DNA from: Adiantum capillus-veneris
Taxonomy: Eukaryota > Streptophyta > Polypodiopsida > Polypodiales > Pteridaceae
DNA length: 64,000 nt
Direction: 5' to 3'
Assembly (NCBI GenBank): GCA_014529385.2
Contig: CM043971.1
Coordinates: 60,346,709 to 60,410,708, forward strand
Below are positions 44,822 through 55,906 of this stretch, piece after piece. A model generated the notes under the pieces. That model made no database searches. It saw only the letters and a program-made list of their open reading frames with translations, and was not told where the DNA came from. How positions within the stretch are numbered: position 1 is the first letter of the stretch; every line of letters begins with the position of its first letter. The position numbers were made by a program, and so were the translations under genes.

Positions 44822-46002
44822 TACCTAGAAGCACACCACCGAACCGGCCACCTTACCGTGTGAGCCGAGTACATAATGAAGAGATTATGAACCAAGTGAA
44901 AGACCTCTTGGAAAAGGGTCTTGTCCAGCCTAGTACTTCACTGTATTGCTCTCCAGTGTTGTTGGTTTTGAAGAAAGACGGATCTTGGAGAATGTGCATC
45001 GATTATAGAGATCTCAACGAAATCACCATCAAGAACAGATTTTCGATTCCTAGGATCGATGATATACTCGACACATTATAGGGATCCTCGTGCTTTAGCA
45101 GGATTGATCTGAAGAGTGGATATCATCAGATCAGGATCGCGTCGGGAGATGTCTACAAGACAACTTTTCGGACGACTTTTTGGGTTATTTGAGTTTTTGG
45201 TGATGCCTTTTGGCTTAACCAATGCTCCTGCGATATTTAACCGGATGATGGACAGGATTTTTCGAGAGTATAGGCTATTTGTTGGCACTTTCTTTGATGA
45301 TATCATTGTTTTCTCCAAGAATGAGGCAGAACACAGAGATCTACTTCAGGTCTTTCAGGCATTACGAGATCACAAGTTAGTGATTAATGCAAAGAAAAGT
45401 GAATTTTTCCTACCAGAGATACACTTTTTGGGACACATTGCAAATGGATCCGGCCAAGGTAGAGACTATACGTGATTGGCCTGATTTGAAGAATGTCCAT
45501 GAAGTTAGAAGCTTCTTGAGACTGTGTTCGTACTACAGGCGGTTCATTCGAAAGTTTGCAGAGGTTGCTTTCCCTTTGCATATCTTGACACAGAAAGGAG
45601 TCCCTTTCTCGTGGGGATCCACAGAGGTGACTGCCTTTCAGACATTGAAAGAGAAATTGACTACGGGACCAGTTTTGACTTTGCCGGACTTGCAAAAGTC
45701 ATTTGAAGTATATTGTGATGCTTGTGGTGGTAGTCTTGGTCGGTCTTAATGCAAGAAGGCCAATGTCATTGCTTACGAGAGCCGATTGTTCTCAAGGCCG
45801 GAGATGATATCTCAGATTTATGAGAGAGAGCTTTTGGCGGTTATCCATGCTCTTACTCAATGGCGGCATTACCTACTCGGAGTGGATTTTACTGTCTTTA
45901 CAGACCATCAGAGTTTGCGCTACTTCTTGTCACAGAAGCAGCTTTCGGAAAAGCAGATGCGGTGGGCGAACATCTCATCACAGTTTCACTTCCAGATTGT
46001 CC
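44822..46002 (+). pseudogene. Chromovirus D reverse transcriptase and RNase H (broken)
   Basis: RT in order: [72 protein letters not shown], then the catalytic FFDDIIVFSKNEAEH (45290; family norm F/Y-x-D-D). Connection: VRSFLRLCSYYRRFIRKFAE and PFSWGSTEVTAFQTLKEKL. RNase H: YCDACGGSLG, SQIYERELLAVIHALTQWRH and FTVFTDHQSLRYF, ending at FHFQIVH at about 46002, where LARD1 is inserted. A stop at 45079-45081 and frame changes near 45180 and 45440 break it. Confidence 0.9.
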
Positions 46003-47033
46003 ATGCAATGGACTATGCAACTTGGTCTATGCCGATGACGACGATGGTGGCGACGACGATGACGACGACGACGACTTGGCTGAAATCTGAGATCTTCTAG
46101 ATGCTGAATTTCTTGGATTGTTTCCAGGCTGAAAATGACTGTTTTGGGCTGTGTTTTTATGGCTGAAAATGGGGATCCATCTGCAACCTCCTTGGGGGAT
46201 GATCTGCTATTGTGCTTAGGCTGAAAACTGCGTTTTCTTACCGCTGAAATTGCAGGTCAAAAACGCTGTCTGCTGATGCAGATTAGGGCTGAAAAAACAC
46301 TAACGCTGGCTGGGTCTGTTGCTTAGCAAAAACGCTGATGTACCTTGCTTCTGCTGCCGATGGCTGGAAACAGGAAAACGCTAGGGCTGGAATGCATCTG
46401 TTGATGGAAACGCTACAAAGGCTGATCTGAATTTGCTCTCCAAAAACGCTGAAATGGCAGCAATGGAAAACGCTAGCAAGGCTGAGATTCCAGCGATGAT
46501 GGGGATCTACAGTTGCTTGGATGCTGAGGGTAATGTTGGCGCTCTGCAATGGAAAGAAACGCCAAGTGCTGGAAACTGCCCGCGAGGATGGATGTCCAAA
46601 AACGCTGGGGGTGCTTGGGGGGGGGGGTACTGCTGAGAAGTTGCCTGTTGAGCGGGAAGCTCTTGCTGCCTCTTCTGCCAGAAAGTGTGAACTTTGGTTT
46701 GCTTATATATTAACTTAGCAAAATTGCCCTACCTACTTTTGTAGGAAAGTCACTTAAAGATAATAAGTGAAAATTCCAATAAATAGGAAAATAGGCTAAA
46801 TGCACTGGAAAATTCCCCTAACTGATGCTAATGGATTCTGATGGGAATTTCGATGATCATGCTGTGTGCAACCAGAGGATATGCATCTATGCTAAGTGAT
46901 TGGGCATGCACGGTCTACGAATAGACTCACAAAAGCGCCAGATCACTGCTAATCTAACTTGATCGGATTGAGTGAACCCTGCTGTGGTGTAGCTTGTCCA
47001 TGGACACATAGGGTTGGGATGTGTCACGTGACA
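46003..47033 (-). repeat. Truncated 3' LTR of LARD1
   Basis: It aligns to 49304-50308 throughout. It has a longer gac/acg trinucleotide stretch (46030-46078) than the other copy and runs of the word aacgct. The distal 277 bases of the LTR are missing at the junction with chromovirus D. Confidence 0.85.
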
Positions 47034-47044
47034 TCCCCTCCTTT

Positions 47045-48554
47045 TCAAAGTGAGGTACTGGTACCGAATTGTATGGCGTCGAGGGAGATCGCCAATAGCA
47101 TCCGGAATCCTGGAAGGGACTCTTTGCCGGCCCACTCTGACGTGTGGGTCGTGCGGTACTTGAACTTCATAAAGGTCTGCAACGCTTGCTTCTTTGGGCC
47201 GCGCCGAAAGCGACTCAAAGTCTTTTGTGGCTCCTTTGATGCTTCAACTTTGTCTAGAGTCCTGCTTCTGTCGTCTTCAAGAATCTCCATGGCTGAAAAT
47301 TCCTGAAACCATCTCCAACACAAAACCATGAACATACCCATTCCATGTAAAGTGAAGGAAAAAAATCGTGTCTTCTCTAAAGATTGTGTATGCAATGTAG
47401 ATGAACATAGAAATGGAGTGACAACCCGTTCATCAAACACATGCAAACAATGAGGTTGAATCTTTTCTGTTTGATCGAAATCAATTAACTGTGGCAAATC
47501 ACCATGGAAATGCCCATGCTTGGTGCTCATACAATCATGTGCTCGTTCGGAAACTGTGTCATGCCAAGGAAGAGACTTCTTGACATACAAACTTTTCAAC
47601 TTTTCACGAAAAATCCGCATACATTCGTGCTCATCCATGAGAGAAACGTGCTCAACATACAATATGTCATGCCTAGGAAAAGGGATCACATAACGATGCT
47701 GACTAAAATATAGGAAACCTTCACGAATGAAACACTCGAACAATGCGTGCGTATCAATCATGCGAACACACAATACTTCCTGTGAGGGTTCCTTGGACCA
47801 AGGCTCGAGAGCCAAGATCGCTTCTTCGGGATCTATCGAATCTTCTTGTGGGGGTTCTTTGGACCTCGACTCGAAAGTCAAGATCGGATCTTCGTGATTG
47901 ATCGAATCTACGACGACAACGAGGTTAGCTTCGCTAGGAAAAGCATCCACTAACACATCATCCTTGTGAACAATCACATCATCTTCATGCAATTCATCAT
48001 GCTTGTGAGAGATCACATCTTGATCCTACAAATCATCATGCTTGTGAGAAGTCACATCTTGATCATGCAAATCATCATGCTTGTCATTCAAATCATCATC
48101 ATGCTTCACACAATCATGCAAATCCTGTGTATCATGCTTTGGAGAAGAAGAGTCTTGAGACAATCTCCTTTCCCCAAATCTCTTGCATCTGTGCTTGAAC
48201 TTGAGAATAGAGTCGCTAGAACTCTTTGTTTTGTCGATCGCTTTGTTCTTATATTGCTTTTCTTCCTGCTTGGTCTTCTGCGTGTCTGCGATCCATTTCT
48301 GCTTTTCTTTCTGCTTGTCTGCGTTCCATTTCTGCTTTTCTTTCTTTGCATTCACGATCAAATTCTGCCATTCTTTCTGCATTTCTTGCTTCGCGTTCTA
48401 ACTTCCTCTCCAGAAACAACTGCTTCAACTCCTCCATAAGAGTTGGTGCAATCTTTATCGTAGATGGGGAAGGGTCGGAAAAATCTTCTTCTTCGCCTCT
48501 CTCATGCTCATCACCTCCAAGCGAAGTATCCATTCCGCTTTGAGTGATGACCAT
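47045..48554 (-). pseudogene. LARD1 internal gene, unrecognised protein of about 500 residues
   Basis: The minus-strand start ATG at 48554 gives MVITQSGMDTSLGGDEHERG, then a charged helix likely to form a coiled coil (LMEELKQLFLERKLEREARN; repeats of KAEMERRQAER). A frame shift near 48250 leads to a His/Asp-rich repeat (variants of HDLHDQDVTSHKHDD), a stop at 48026-48028, then 323 open codons: DDVLVDAFPSEANLVV, SKEPSQEVLCVRMIDTHALF, SLPWHDTVSERAHDC and a basic end FRRGPKKQALQTFMKFKYRT. The stop codon touches the polypurine tract. No zinc knuckle, protease, RT or membrane segment is seen. A relative at 53017-53935 keeps the same order, so this is a real element-encoded family of unknown function. 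Confidence 0.6.
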
Positions 48555-49026
48555 TCTGCAATCGTGGGTTCTTGTGGGTTCTTAAGTTCACGAGGAACTT
48601 GGGTTCTTGGGGGTCTTGAGTTCTTAAGTTCACGAGGAACTTGGGTTCTTGAGGGTCTTGAGGTGTTCTTTCGCTTGCAAATCGCGTTGGAGAAGGGATC
48701 TTCTCTTCACTCGAGTTCTACCCTTTTCTGCGGGCGCACCCCTTGGCAGCCTTGCGCTCACACCAAGGTTGCTTTTTCCCACCTCACGTCGATTGGCCGG
48801 CCGCTAAGTGCACGGTCCGCTCTCAATGAGTAAAAAGAGACACAAGGGGAGGTTGGACAAGCCCTTCTTTCTTGGGATTCCTGTCACTCTTCAACAAAAC
48901 ACGATTAGGAATCGCCACGCCCAAGTAAACTTGGGTTCGTGTGATCGCAACAAGCAAAAAAATTCTTGTGGTTCTTATGGTTCTTCCCTTGAGTAATGCA
49001 GAACACTTCCAAAGCTCTGATACCAA

Positions 49027-50308
49027 TGTTAGGTGCAACGGAATGAATGTTGTTTTTCTCAAGATTAGTGATCTTTATTGCTCAAGGTTCCTTTTAGTTC
49101 TTAGGGAAAGAGAGCTTTCCGTCTTATGGAGAGTGCTATGATCACGAACAAAGTGAGTGGATTGTGCGTGCAAGTGAATGAGATTGAGAGAAGGAGAGAG
49201 AAGAGATACGACACCCGAGAGGTTGTAAAACCCTCCTCCGAAGGCCCCACTCTCGTCGGCGAGAGTGGTCTATTCTTTGATTGCACAAAGGTGTACAATG
49301 CGTATGCAATGGACTATGCAACTTGGTCTATGCCGATGACGACGACGACGACGACGACTTGGCTGAAATCTGAGATCTTCTAGATACTGAATTTCTTGGA
49401 TTGTTTCCAGGCTGAAAATGACTGTTTTGGGCTGTGTTTTTATGGCTGAAAATGGGGATCCATCTGCAACCTCCTTGGGGGATGATCTGCTATTGTGCTT
49501 AGGCTGAAAACTGTGTTTTCTTACCGCTGAAATTGCAGGTCAAAAACGCTGGCTGCTGATGCAGATTAGGGCTGAAAAAACACTACCGCTGGCTGGGTCC
49601 GTTGCTTAGCAAAAACGCTGATGTACCTTGCTTCTACTGCCGATGGCTGGAAACAGGAAAACGCTAGGGCTGGAATGCATCTTTGATGGAAACGCTACAA
49701 AGGCTGATCTGAATCTGCTCCAAAAACGCTGAAATGGCAGCAATGGAAAACGCTAGCAAGGCTGAGATTCCAGCGATGATGGGGATCTGCAGTTGCTAGG
49801 ATGCTGAGGGTAATGTTGGCGCTTTGCAATGGAAAGAAACGCCAAGTGCTGGAAACTGCCCGCGAGGATGGATGTCCAAAAACGCTGGGGGTGCTTGGGG
49901 GGTACTGCTGAGAAGTTGCCTGTTGAGCGGGAAGCTCCTGCTGCCTCTTCTGCCAGAAAGTGTGAACTTTGGTTTGCTTATATATTAACTTAGCAAAATT
50001 GCCCTACCTACTTTTGTAGGAAAGTCATTTAAAAATAATAAGTGAAAATTCCAATAAATAGGAAAATAGGCTAAATGCACTGGAAAATTTTCCTAACTGA
50101 TGCTAATGGATTCTGATGGGAATTTCGATGATCATGCTGTGTGCAACCAGAGGATATGCATCTATGCTAAGTGATTGGGCATGCACGGTCTACGAATAGA
50201 CTCACAAAAGTGCCAGATCACTGCTAATCTAACTTGATCGGACTGAGTGAACCCTGTTGTGGTGTAGCTTGTCCATGGACACATAGGGTTGGGATTTGTC
50301 ACGTGACA
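49027..50308 (-). repeat. 5' LTR of LARD1
   Basis: 1,282 bp with TG...CA ends. The tip TGTCACGTGACA is a 12-bp perfect palindrome containing a CACGTG G-box. The middle has many aacgct words and ggctgaaa words. Confidence 0.85.
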
Positions 50309-51600
50309 ATGGTGGCAGATTATTTGTCTCGGAAGCCGTTGGTTCTGGATATTTCCGCGATACATCATAGGAGCTTTGAGGATATGGTCGACCAGTATGC
50401 CACAGATACAGATTTTGCAGACGTTTTCACACAGGGAAACAGTAGCGGGATATTCCATTCGGGATGTCTACTTGATGAGAAAAACCATGTTGTGCATTAC
50501 ACAGCCGTTGAGGGAAAAGGTTATGGTTGAATGCCATTGTCCACCTTTTACGGGTCACCGCGGCATTGCTACCACCATGAAAGAGGTAGAGAGATACTTC
50601 TTTTGGTCGAGACTCAAGAAGGATGTGGAAGAGTTTGTGCGTAGTTGCTTAGTATGCCAGAAGGTCAAGTTTGACAGGCATAAAGCACAGGGATTGTTAC
50701 AGCCTTTACCCATACCCACCCGCCCCTGGGAAAGTATTGCAATGGATTTCATTTTTGATCTCCCGAGAACATAGAGTGGTCACGATGGTATCTGGATTGT
50801 TATTGACAGATTTAGCAAACAGGCTCATTTCATTCCAGTGAAGAAAGCAGTCAAGTCGGATCACTTAGCGAAACTGTTTCTGGCCCAGATTTTCAGATTA
50901 CATGGCATGCCTGAGACGATTGTCTCCGATAGAGACTCCAGATTTATGAGTTTGTTTTGGAAGGCAATTTGGGAGAACATTGGCACGCGGTTGCAGTTCT
51001 CGTCATCATTCCACCCGCAGACTGATGGGCAATCTGACAGTGCCAATTCAGTGGTTCTAGATTTATTGAAGTCTTATATCTTGGATCAGAAGACTCAATG
51101 GGAAAAGTATTTACCTTTGGTGGAATTTGCCTACAATAACACGATACACTCTTCGATGGGGAAGGCGCCATTTGAGATTGTTGAAGGTGCTGCGAAGGTT
51201 CCACCCTTCCTAAGCACGAAAGAGAAGATTTTTGAAGCGGATGAATATACGCGAGACTTAGATACGGCTTTTGCCAAGGCTCGCGAGACTTTGCAGAAAT
51301 CTCAAGAACGACAGAAAAAGGAAGCATATCGCCATCGTCGCGACTTGAAATTGAAGGAGGATGATTGGGTGCTTTTACGTTTTCAGAAGGCACGCCTGAG
51401 AAAGAATAAGGGAAAGGAGAGGCTTTTTCCAAAGTTTAGTATGCGATACTACGGACCTTTTCAGATCATTGAAAAGATAAATGATGTCTCCTTTCGACTG
51501 AAACTGCCTGATACTTGGAGGATTCACAATGCATTTCATGTGAGTCCCTTGAAACCTTTTAAAGGTGACGTGCCTGATGATGGGGAGCCTGATGAGTAAC
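50309..51600 (+). pseudogene. Chromovirus D integrase (broken)
   Basis: It resumes at MVADYLSRKP, the RNase H end. The zinc-binding region is in shifted frames: HRGIATTMKEVERYFFWSRL with CLVCQKVK (50560-50680), then WESIAMDFIFDLPRT (50730). From 50838 there are 254 open codons: LHGMPETIVSDRDSRF, FWKAIWENIGTRLQFSSSFH, PQTDGQSDSANS, VEFAYNNTIHSSMGKAPFEI, then YYGPFQIIEKINDVSFRLKL and IHNAFHVSPLKPFKG. The catalytic Glu (normally Q-S/T-E-R) is Asp (GAC at 51036-51038) and the next residue is Ser, 35 residues after the SD Asp. Confidence 0.9.
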
Positions 51601-51815
51601 CTGAAGTGGAAGAAAACGAGGAGGTCCTTGTTCCTGAATAGATTTTGGCACATAAGGATACAAAGAATAAAGGTAAAGTCCGAAGGTGGTTCTTGGTTAA
51701 GTTCAAGAACTATCTTGCATTAGTTGCGAAGTGGATGGAGGAGGAGGAGGAGGACCTGGCTTATACTCCTCAGATTGTGAAACTTTACCTCGATGCTTTT
51801 GGTTTAGCATAGTCT
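51601..51815 (+). pseudogene. Chromovirus D chromodomain
   Basis: After a stop at 51597-51599 the same frame gives EENEEVLVPE, then after another stop ILAHKDTKNKGKVRRWFLVK and FKNYLALVAKWMEEEEEDL, with VKLYLDAFGL. This is the chromodomain pattern (L-K-W-x7-W-E) that in chromoviruses guides integration to marked chromatin. Two stops separate it from integrase. Confidence 0.75.
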
Positions 51816-52368
51816 ACTCCAAATGGAACCCAGAATTCAGCTTGGCCGGAGATCTAGTGCAGTGGGATGCACAAGAGGGGAGTCACTCCGCTCCTTTGTC
51901 AACAGATGCCTTGATTTAGATACTAGAGTCACTGATGTCTCTTTGAGCTTCAGGGATATTGAAAGCTGACAGTATTCTGCTATATGACTTCATGAAATGG
52001 AATTCCTGATTATGATACTGATTTGTTCTTGACTTCTTTTAAGTGCAGGAATTGATAGACGAAATGACTGCAACGTTTTGGTCTGATTGATCTCGAATAG
52101 ACATGGTTGCAATAGGGGTTAGTTAATCGAACATCGATGAGATCCCGATTGGATCTAGATGCAATTGCTAGCTACATTGCCGATAAATCATGGTCTAAGA
52201 TCCGAATGAATGTTGAATGTCATGTGATGTCCTGTGATGTGACTGTCGATTTGGTACATGTGCTAGATGTGTGTTCCTAGTACGTAGGTACTAACAGTCA
52301 CTGTCTGCTAAGACGGTTTATGGCCTCTGTCCCTCGATTACGCCTACAAAGTGACAAAGTGGGGGGTA
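51816..52368 (+). other. Chromovirus D 3' untranslated region with polypurine tract
   Basis: Non-coding between the chromodomain and the 3' LTR. It ends in the purine tract aaagtggggggta (52356-52368) directly before the LTR tip. Confidence 0.7.
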
Positions 52369-53016
52369 TGTCACAAAGTGATGACGTGTCTGCCCGAGAG
52401 AAAAGCTTGACTGCTGCTGGAAACCCTAACCCTAAAACGTGCAAACCCTAATTTCTACCAAAAACCCTAACAACCCTAAAAAGCAGCAGCTGAATTTTCG
52501 TGAAATGCGTTGGCATGCTGACGTGGCAGTGCGGCAGTCTCGTAATTTGCGTAAATCTTCAGCATTTGCGACAGTTTTGCTCTACTCAAGAGAGAAAGAG
52601 AATAGCTTTTGCTTTATTTCTACGCAATTGGAGATAGAGGGAGAGAGAGAGAGAATTCCCTTGCTTTATTTTAAAACTCAAGTGAGTTTGAGAGAGAAAA
52701 TAGCCTTTGCTTTTTTTAGGCTTTTGATCTGAAGCTTTTGGGGCTCTGCTTTTGGCATCCCTTGTAAAACTTTAAATAAGTGGTTTGGGTACACTCTGTA
52801 GAGCATCTGGACGCAGAGTTTGAGAGTGAAACCCTAACCACTCTCCTGTACTTTGAACTGATTACCAAAAGGGGCGCCAATCTTTGGGGCCAATATCTCT
52901 AGGCACGGAACTCCGCCTGGCCAGTGCAAATCTATTGTGAACTGTGAACTGTTTTGAAGTGGTTATTTGGTGTTGTCGTGATTGATTCTTGACTTGGAGT
53001 GTCCAAGTCTGTTACA
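52369..53016 (+). repeat. 3' LTR of chromovirus D
   Basis: 648 bp, TGTCACAAAG...GTCTGTTACA. It contains several copies of the telomere-like word aaaccctaa near 52420-52475 and GA-rich stretches. Only its last 280 or so bases align well to the 5' LTR. Confidence 0.85.
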
Positions 53017-53935
53017 CTCTCGGTCTTTTCTTCTCCAAAGCACGACACACATGATTTGCATGATAAAGATGTGATTGTTCACAAGGATGATAGTTTAATT
53101 GATGCTTTTTCTAGTGAAGCTAACCTCGTTGCAGATATGATCAATCACGTTGAACCGATCTTGGCTCTCGATTCGAGATCTAAGGAACCAACTCAGGAAG
53201 TTTTGTGTGTTCGCATGATTAGTCAGCACACATTGTTCGAGTGTTTCATTTGTGATGGTTTCTTGTATTTTTGTCACAGTCTTCATGTGTTCCCTTTCTA
53301 CAGGCATGCCATATTGTACGATGCACATGATTCACTCATGAATGAGCACGGATGTATGCGGATCACTCTCGAAAGGAAGAAAAGTTTGCATTCAAGGAAT
53401 TCACATTCCATGTCTCTTCCTTGGCATGACACAGTCTCAAAAAGAACACAAGAAAGATTGACCATCACGCATCGGCATTTCCATTGTGATTTGCCACAGT
53501 TAATATATTTAGGTCAGAAAGTGAAGATTCAACCCCATTTTTTGCGTGTGTTTGGTGAAGGGTTTGACACTCAATCACTTGGTTCATCTCAATTGCATGC
53601 ACAGTCATTTAGGAAGCATAGTATTTTTCCAATCACTCTATTTTATGGGTATGTTCATGATTTTGTGTTGTAAATGGTTTTAGAATTTTCCTCCTCGGAG
53701 ATTCTTGAAGAAGGTGGACCTACGTCCATAGCCGAAGTTGGAGCATTGAAGCTACAACAGATCATTTTGTCGCTTTCGGCGCGGCCCTAAGAAGCAAGCA
53801 TTGCAGACCTTTATGAAGTTCAAGTATCGCACGACCCACGCATTAGAGTGGGCGAGCGAAGAGTCCTCTCCAGGATTCTAGACATTGTTCGCGATCTCCC
53901 TTGACGCCCTACAGCTCGGTACGAGTATCTCACTT
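53017..53935 (+). pseudogene. LARD2 internal gene fragment (relative of the LARD1 gene)
   Basis: Joined directly to the end of the D LTR, it reads SSPKHDTHDLHDKDVIVHKD, DAFSSEANLVADMINHVEPI, SRSKEPTQEVLCVRMISQHT, SLPWHDTVSKRTQERL and CDLPQLIYLGQKVKIQPHFL, each aligning with the LARD1 protein in order. By eye about half the residues are identical. The frame is open for some 210 codons to 53673, then broken, with the terminal basic block traceable near 53780-53930. The N-terminal coiled coil is missing, presumably lying left of D or deleted. Confidence 0.75.
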
Positions 53936-54160
53936 TAAAAAGAGGGGATGTCAAGTGCACATCTAACCCTATGTGCATGTGGACAAGCTACTTTAGGTCT
54001 AGGGTTCAGGTTAGCTTAGGAAGTGTTCAGGCACCTTTGTGAGCCTGTGCGCAAGCCGTGCATGTCCAGGCACTTAGAGTAGTTGCATATCCTCTGGTTG
54101 CACATAGCATGGTCATCAGAATTACAGTCAGTACCCATGCACTTTAGCATATAAATCAAT
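53936..54160 (+). mobile_element. LARD2 polypurine tract and 3' LTR fragment
   Basis: aaaaagagggga (53937-53948) is followed by TGTCAAGTGCAC at 53949, then accctatgtgcatgtggacaagct, ccgtgcatg, cacttag and tgcatatcctctggttgcaca. These match the LARD1 LTR read on its own strand. Similarity fades by about 54130. This confirms LARD2 as a second, older family member on the opposite strand. Confidence 0.75.
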
Positions 54161-55437
54161 GATAAATAGCTCTAGATTAGAATCAGATCACTTACCTAAA
54201 GCTACTCCTACAAATCATACGGGGTTTTGCATCTATGAGTAGAAAATGCTTCAATGCCATATACGGACTAGCAAACGCTTTTATCACCTCACAAACCACT
54301 CGACCACCACAACTACTACTCTAATCTACAAATCCTAACTAAATCTACCTAGTCGCAGACCCTCGACAAGACACGCTTCCTGGCTATCCAAGTGATCTCG
54401 GAATAACCTCTTCCGGATCCACTTAAGAAAAATGCTTTCTTTAGCCGAAACTAAAGCAAGCAACCATCACACGAGTGTTAGTAGGAATACCTACCTAAGT
54501 CCTTGTATCCCCGGTAGCGGCGCCAATGTTGCAGGAGCGAATCACACCACCCATAAAGTGCATGCAACACAACCTAGATCGTCAATCGAGGACAGAGATG
54601 ACACGATAGGCACACGGAGGAAATCTCTTTAGCTTGTCAGGCTAAGACCATCCTACACATACAACACTCTGGAAGGCCAACTAAACCACAATCTAGAATC
54701 TCACTACTCTCAACTACACCACCCAAGCCACATACACACAATGGAAGGACATCCATCAATTTATACCAGAATCGTACGAAACTTAAGAAACACCAAACAC
54801 CATCCTCTCACTAGGATACACCTGTCCCAAGCCTCCACACTCAAAATCCTAGCTCTAGACCCATCTGCAGAAAACGCATATAAAGACTGAGCTGAATTCT
54901 GAAAGTGTTCGAAACTGAAATCTATTACCTATGCGTAGCTTATGTCTCCACGATTCTAATGATTACTTGCACGCAGAAAACAGACATTGTTTGATATACT
55001 TACAGCCGCAAATAGCTCGTAGATGCGCGAGCGCGTATGCTCCGTTCCACGAGGTATGCTTGGCGTTGTCACGTAGCTCTTGCCGAGGCTAGTGCGATGG
55101 TGCAGTCGGATCTCCAATGTGATGAACGAGCGGGGAGAAGGGCCATGATGAAGCTCACACTCTCTCTCTTCCTCTCTCACACACAATCAATGGCAACTTA
55201 AAACTATGATTATGGTAAAGTTTGTCTTTACAAAAGTGACTTAGTACCTTATATACTAAGACTACCTTATATACTAAGGCTACCTTATATACTAAGGCTA
55301 CCTTAGGTTAACCAAAAATAGAGTTCGAGGGGTCAAATGGCTTGATATTTACAATCTGGAACTGCCATTGCACCCCGGCTTCTGCAACTAGACTAGCTAT
55401 TTATTACAAATGATGTTTATGACCATAATCCTCAGCA
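54160..55437 (-). mobile_element. Leader, primer site and 911-bp LTR of another minus-strand element
   Basis: On the minus strand the primer-type sequence tggcgccgctaccgggga (54508-54525) is like the site TGGCGCCGTTGCCGGGGA used by many Athila/Tat-type gypsy elements. It adjoins an LTR at 54527-55437 (TGCTGAGG...CTGCAACA). About 350 bp of leader lies to the left with no gag. The rest of the element is missing. Confidence 0.65.
55244..55302. repeat. 18-bp tandem repeat in the LTR
   Basis: About three copies of accttatatactaaggct. Each contains tatata, so the repeat may multiply a TATA-like site. Confidence 0.85.
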
Positions 55438-55875
55438 TTCCATAACTCTCAAAAAATAAGACTTTGTTGAGTTATGTCGTGTTGTTGACCGAGCCATCAA
55501 CACGGATTGTGTATACATAGACGAGATCTACAGACACCTATGCACTGAGGAGCCCGGGCGACCTCTGGAGGAGCTTACTACTATTCTGACACAGACATTA
55601 CATGATGCCGCAGTAGAGGCATACCCACGCACCCAGCTTGAGCAAAGACGCCGTTCTGGGACCATACCTCAGAACAGTTGGTATAATGAGGAATGCTGCC
55701 AGACTAGAGCTAGACTTCAGAGGGAGGTGCTTTTGGGGGACATCCCTCACAGATAGATTTCTGACGCCTAGTGCGGCCGAAGAAGAGGGTATTTTTGGCT
55801 CGACTAGAGCAGGATCTATACCAGCTATTCTTGAGTTAGGACTCACGTGAGGCATGGCGACTCTTTCATGAGCAG

Positions 55876-55906
<31 letters not shown>

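Larger units (their letters stand above)
46003..50308 (-). mobile_element. LARD1: non-autonomous LTR element nested in chromovirus D
   Basis: The 5' LTR is 49027-50308 (1,282 bp; minus strand TGTCACGTGACA...CACCTAACA); the 3' LTR at 46003-47033 is nearly identical but lacks the last 277 bp. On the minus strand the primer site tggtatcagagcttt (49011-49025) adjoins the 5' LTR and the purine tract gaaaaggagggga (47034-47046) adjoins the 3' LTR. The internal 2 kb has no gag, protease or pol, only one unfamiliar gene. It interrupts D between RNase H (ends QIVH) and the next codons (MVADYLSRK at 50309). High LTR identity suggests a recent insertion. Confidence 0.85.

Noticed and set aside
46283-46718. 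Short frames inside the LARD1 LTR, repeated in the second LTR
   Set aside because: LTR sequence; the frames are not conserved between the two LTR copies and lack protein character.
52420-52480. Interstitial telomere repeat
   Set aside because: The aaaccctaa words are few and irregular within an LTR; not a telomeric array.
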